From: Archaeoglobaceae archaeon | GTDB taxonomy: Archaea; Halobacteriota; Archaeoglobi; Archaeoglobales; Archaeoglobaceae | Assembly: GCA_027016055.1 (NCBI GenBank) | Contig: JALWBF010000217.1 | Location: 4,423 to 17,407, forward strand | Reading direction: 5' to 3' | Length of the DNA: 12,985 bases | In this document: one piece after another, positions 12,068 through 12,985 of the stretch | Numbering within the stretch: position 1 is the first letter of the stretch | Layout of the letters: the number at the start of each line of letters is the position of its first letter | Program-made: the position numbers and the translations under genes | The notes under the pieces: generated by a model | What the model was told of the DNA's origin: nothing | What the model saw: the letters and a program-made list of their open reading frames with translations, nothing else | The model's database searches: none

Positions 12068-12985
12068 TAAGCCGTGGCTTTCTTCCAGAACGAAGGATAC
12101 GTTCCCCTTTCCATTATCACCCTTGTCACATCTACAACTATCCCGCTCCTAACCTTCAACATCTCTTCCGCATCCATGAGGGCTTTGCCCAACGCGACGA
12201 GTTCGTTCTTCAAAGTGAATATCGCAACCAATTCATCTTTCTTAACGGTCTTTTCTATGTATAGAACTCCCTTAGCGGTTAAATCAGCTCCGTGGCAGAT
12301 CGCATCGACTGCAGTATCTTTAATCACTACCTTTGGAACGTTTATAACCGCAAGTTCCATGGGCTTTATTATCTGCCTCAGATACTTCTCCTCTCCTTCC
12401 TCCTTCCAGAAAGTGTAAGCATCAAGCAGATCGTGCAAAGTGTAGCACATGCCTTCGTCGAATATTCCGGTTCTCGTCCTCCTCAACTCTTGCATATGCG
12501 CTCCACAGCCCAAAACCTCGCCTATATCCGTGCAGAGCTTTCTGATATATGTTCCGGCTTCCGTTGTAACCTTGAAAAGAACGTCCCTGCCTTCTATCTC
12601 AAGAATATCTATCTTGTAGATAGTTCTAACCCTCAGCCTCTTCTTAACGGCTGACTTCAGCGGCGGTCTTTGGTAAATCTTACCTTCGAATAGCTTCAAA
12701 ACCCGCTCGATCTCCTCCTTCCTTACATCCCCATGCAACCTCATAAGGCAGACGTATTCCTTTTCCGAACCCTGCAGAATTCTGACCAACTTCGTTGCGT
12801 CTTCGATCATTATCGGCAGAACTCCAGTTACCCTTGGATCCAAAGTTCCCGTGTGCCCCGTTTTTTGAACGTTTAGAATCCTTCTAACCCAGACAACTAC
12901 TTCGTGACTGCTCGGACCCATCGGTTTATCTATAACAACGAATCCCTTCCGAATATACTCCTCCATGGGACGGTTGAACGGATAA
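12067..12985 (-). CDS. cbf5: tRNA/rRNA pseudouridine synthase Cbf5 (TruB family), 5' end outside the window
   Basis: Catalytic subunit of archaeal H/ACA ribonucleoproteins, making pseudouridine in rRNA and, alone or with Nop10, U55 in tRNA. Seen are GTLDPRVTG with catalytic Asp (residue 43 counted from the ATG at 12966), RPPLKSAVKKRLRVR (100-114), EAGTYIRKL (136-144), GAHMQELRRTRTG (155-167) and a C-terminal PUA domain (about 212-288) with HGADL and DELVAIFTLKNELVALGKA. The ATG at 12966 would give 299 residues. The frame continues open to the window edge as YPFNRPMEEYIRKG, which resembles the region before this point in the longer Pyrococcus Cbf5 (KRPIE...). The true start therefore probably lies beyond 12985. 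It is the first visible gene of an operon with the small protein, glycosyltransferase and flippase-like genes. Confidence 0.95.
   Translation of the reverse strand, partial: YPFNRPMEEYIRKGFVVIDKPMGPSSHEVVVWVRRILNVQKTGHTGTLDPRVTGVLPIMIEDATKLVRILQGSEKEYVCLMRLHGDVRKEEIERVLKLFEGKIYQRPPLKSAVKKRLRVRTIYKIDILEIEGRDVLFKVTTEAGTYIRKLCTDIGEVLGCGAHMQELRRTRTGIFDEGMCYTLHDLLDAYTFWKEEGEEKYLRQIIKPMELAVINVPKVVIKDTAVDAICHGADLTAKGVLYIEKTVKKDELVAIFTLKNELVALGKALMDAEEMLKVRSGIVVDVTRVIMERGTYPSFWKKATA

Noticed and set aside
1..12985. Search for CRISPR arrays, insertion sequences, inverted-repeat ends, integrase sites and replication origin repeats
   Set aside because: No regularly spaced repeats, transposase frames or long inverted repeats were seen by eye, and nearly all bases are inside recognisable genes.

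Overview
The window looks like chromosomal DNA of a thermophilic euryarchaeon, most likely of the Archaeoglobi (Archaeoglobus, Ferroglobus, Geoglobus type). The clues are an archaeal tRNA m2G methyltransferase, the methanopterin-pathway GTP cyclohydrolase MptA, a Cbf5-type pseudouridine synthase with a PUA domain, archaeal TATA boxes about 25-28 nt upstream of start codons, Shine-Dalgarno sequences of the GGTGATCC kind, and A/G-rich codon use (AGG, AGA, ATA). This lineage call is inference. Gene density is extreme: no gap exceeds about 115 bp, and there is no RNA gene, CRISPR array, insertion sequence or other mobile element that I can see.

Layout. Positions 2-133 hold the 3' end of an unidentified + strand gene. 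It converges on a - strand pair: a Trm14-like tRNA methyltransferase (123-1250) and a tandem-domain universal stress protein (1294-2154). Across a divergent promoter region lie a Yip1-family membrane protein (2267-2854), dihydroxy-acid dehydratase IlvD (2865-4508) and MptA (4539-5459) on the + strand. MptA overlaps tail-to-tail an ABC ATPase on the - strand (5448-6269). The ATPase is divergently paired, over a 51-bp gap, with two ABC-2 type permeases (6321-7910 and 7892-8929). The first permease carries a C-terminal PrsW-like intramembrane protease domain. The permease genes run by overlapping codons into purE (8926-9402) and a CYTH/CyaB-like gene (9386-9916). The right end is a - strand operon read from the window edge inward: cbf5 (cut at its 5' end), a 75-codon unknown helical protein, a family 2 glycosyltransferase and an AglD/UPF0104-type multi-pass membrane protein.

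How the genes fit together. The ATPase plus two permeases form one predicted ABC-2 exporter; a single palindromic TATA box sits about 25-27 nt from both divergent start codons and may drive both arms. PurE has the sequence signature of animal-type class II AIR carboxylase, which uses CO2 directly and needs no PurK. The glycosyltransferase and the flippase-like protein overlap by 31 nt and probably act together on a lipid-linked or surface glycan. IlvD belongs to branched-chain amino acid synthesis and MptA to tetrahydromethanopterin synthesis.

The best candidate for something under-described is the permease-PrsW fusion with its bidirectional promoter, co-translated with purine and CYTH genes. 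All three convergent gene pairs in the window overlap at their 3' ends.
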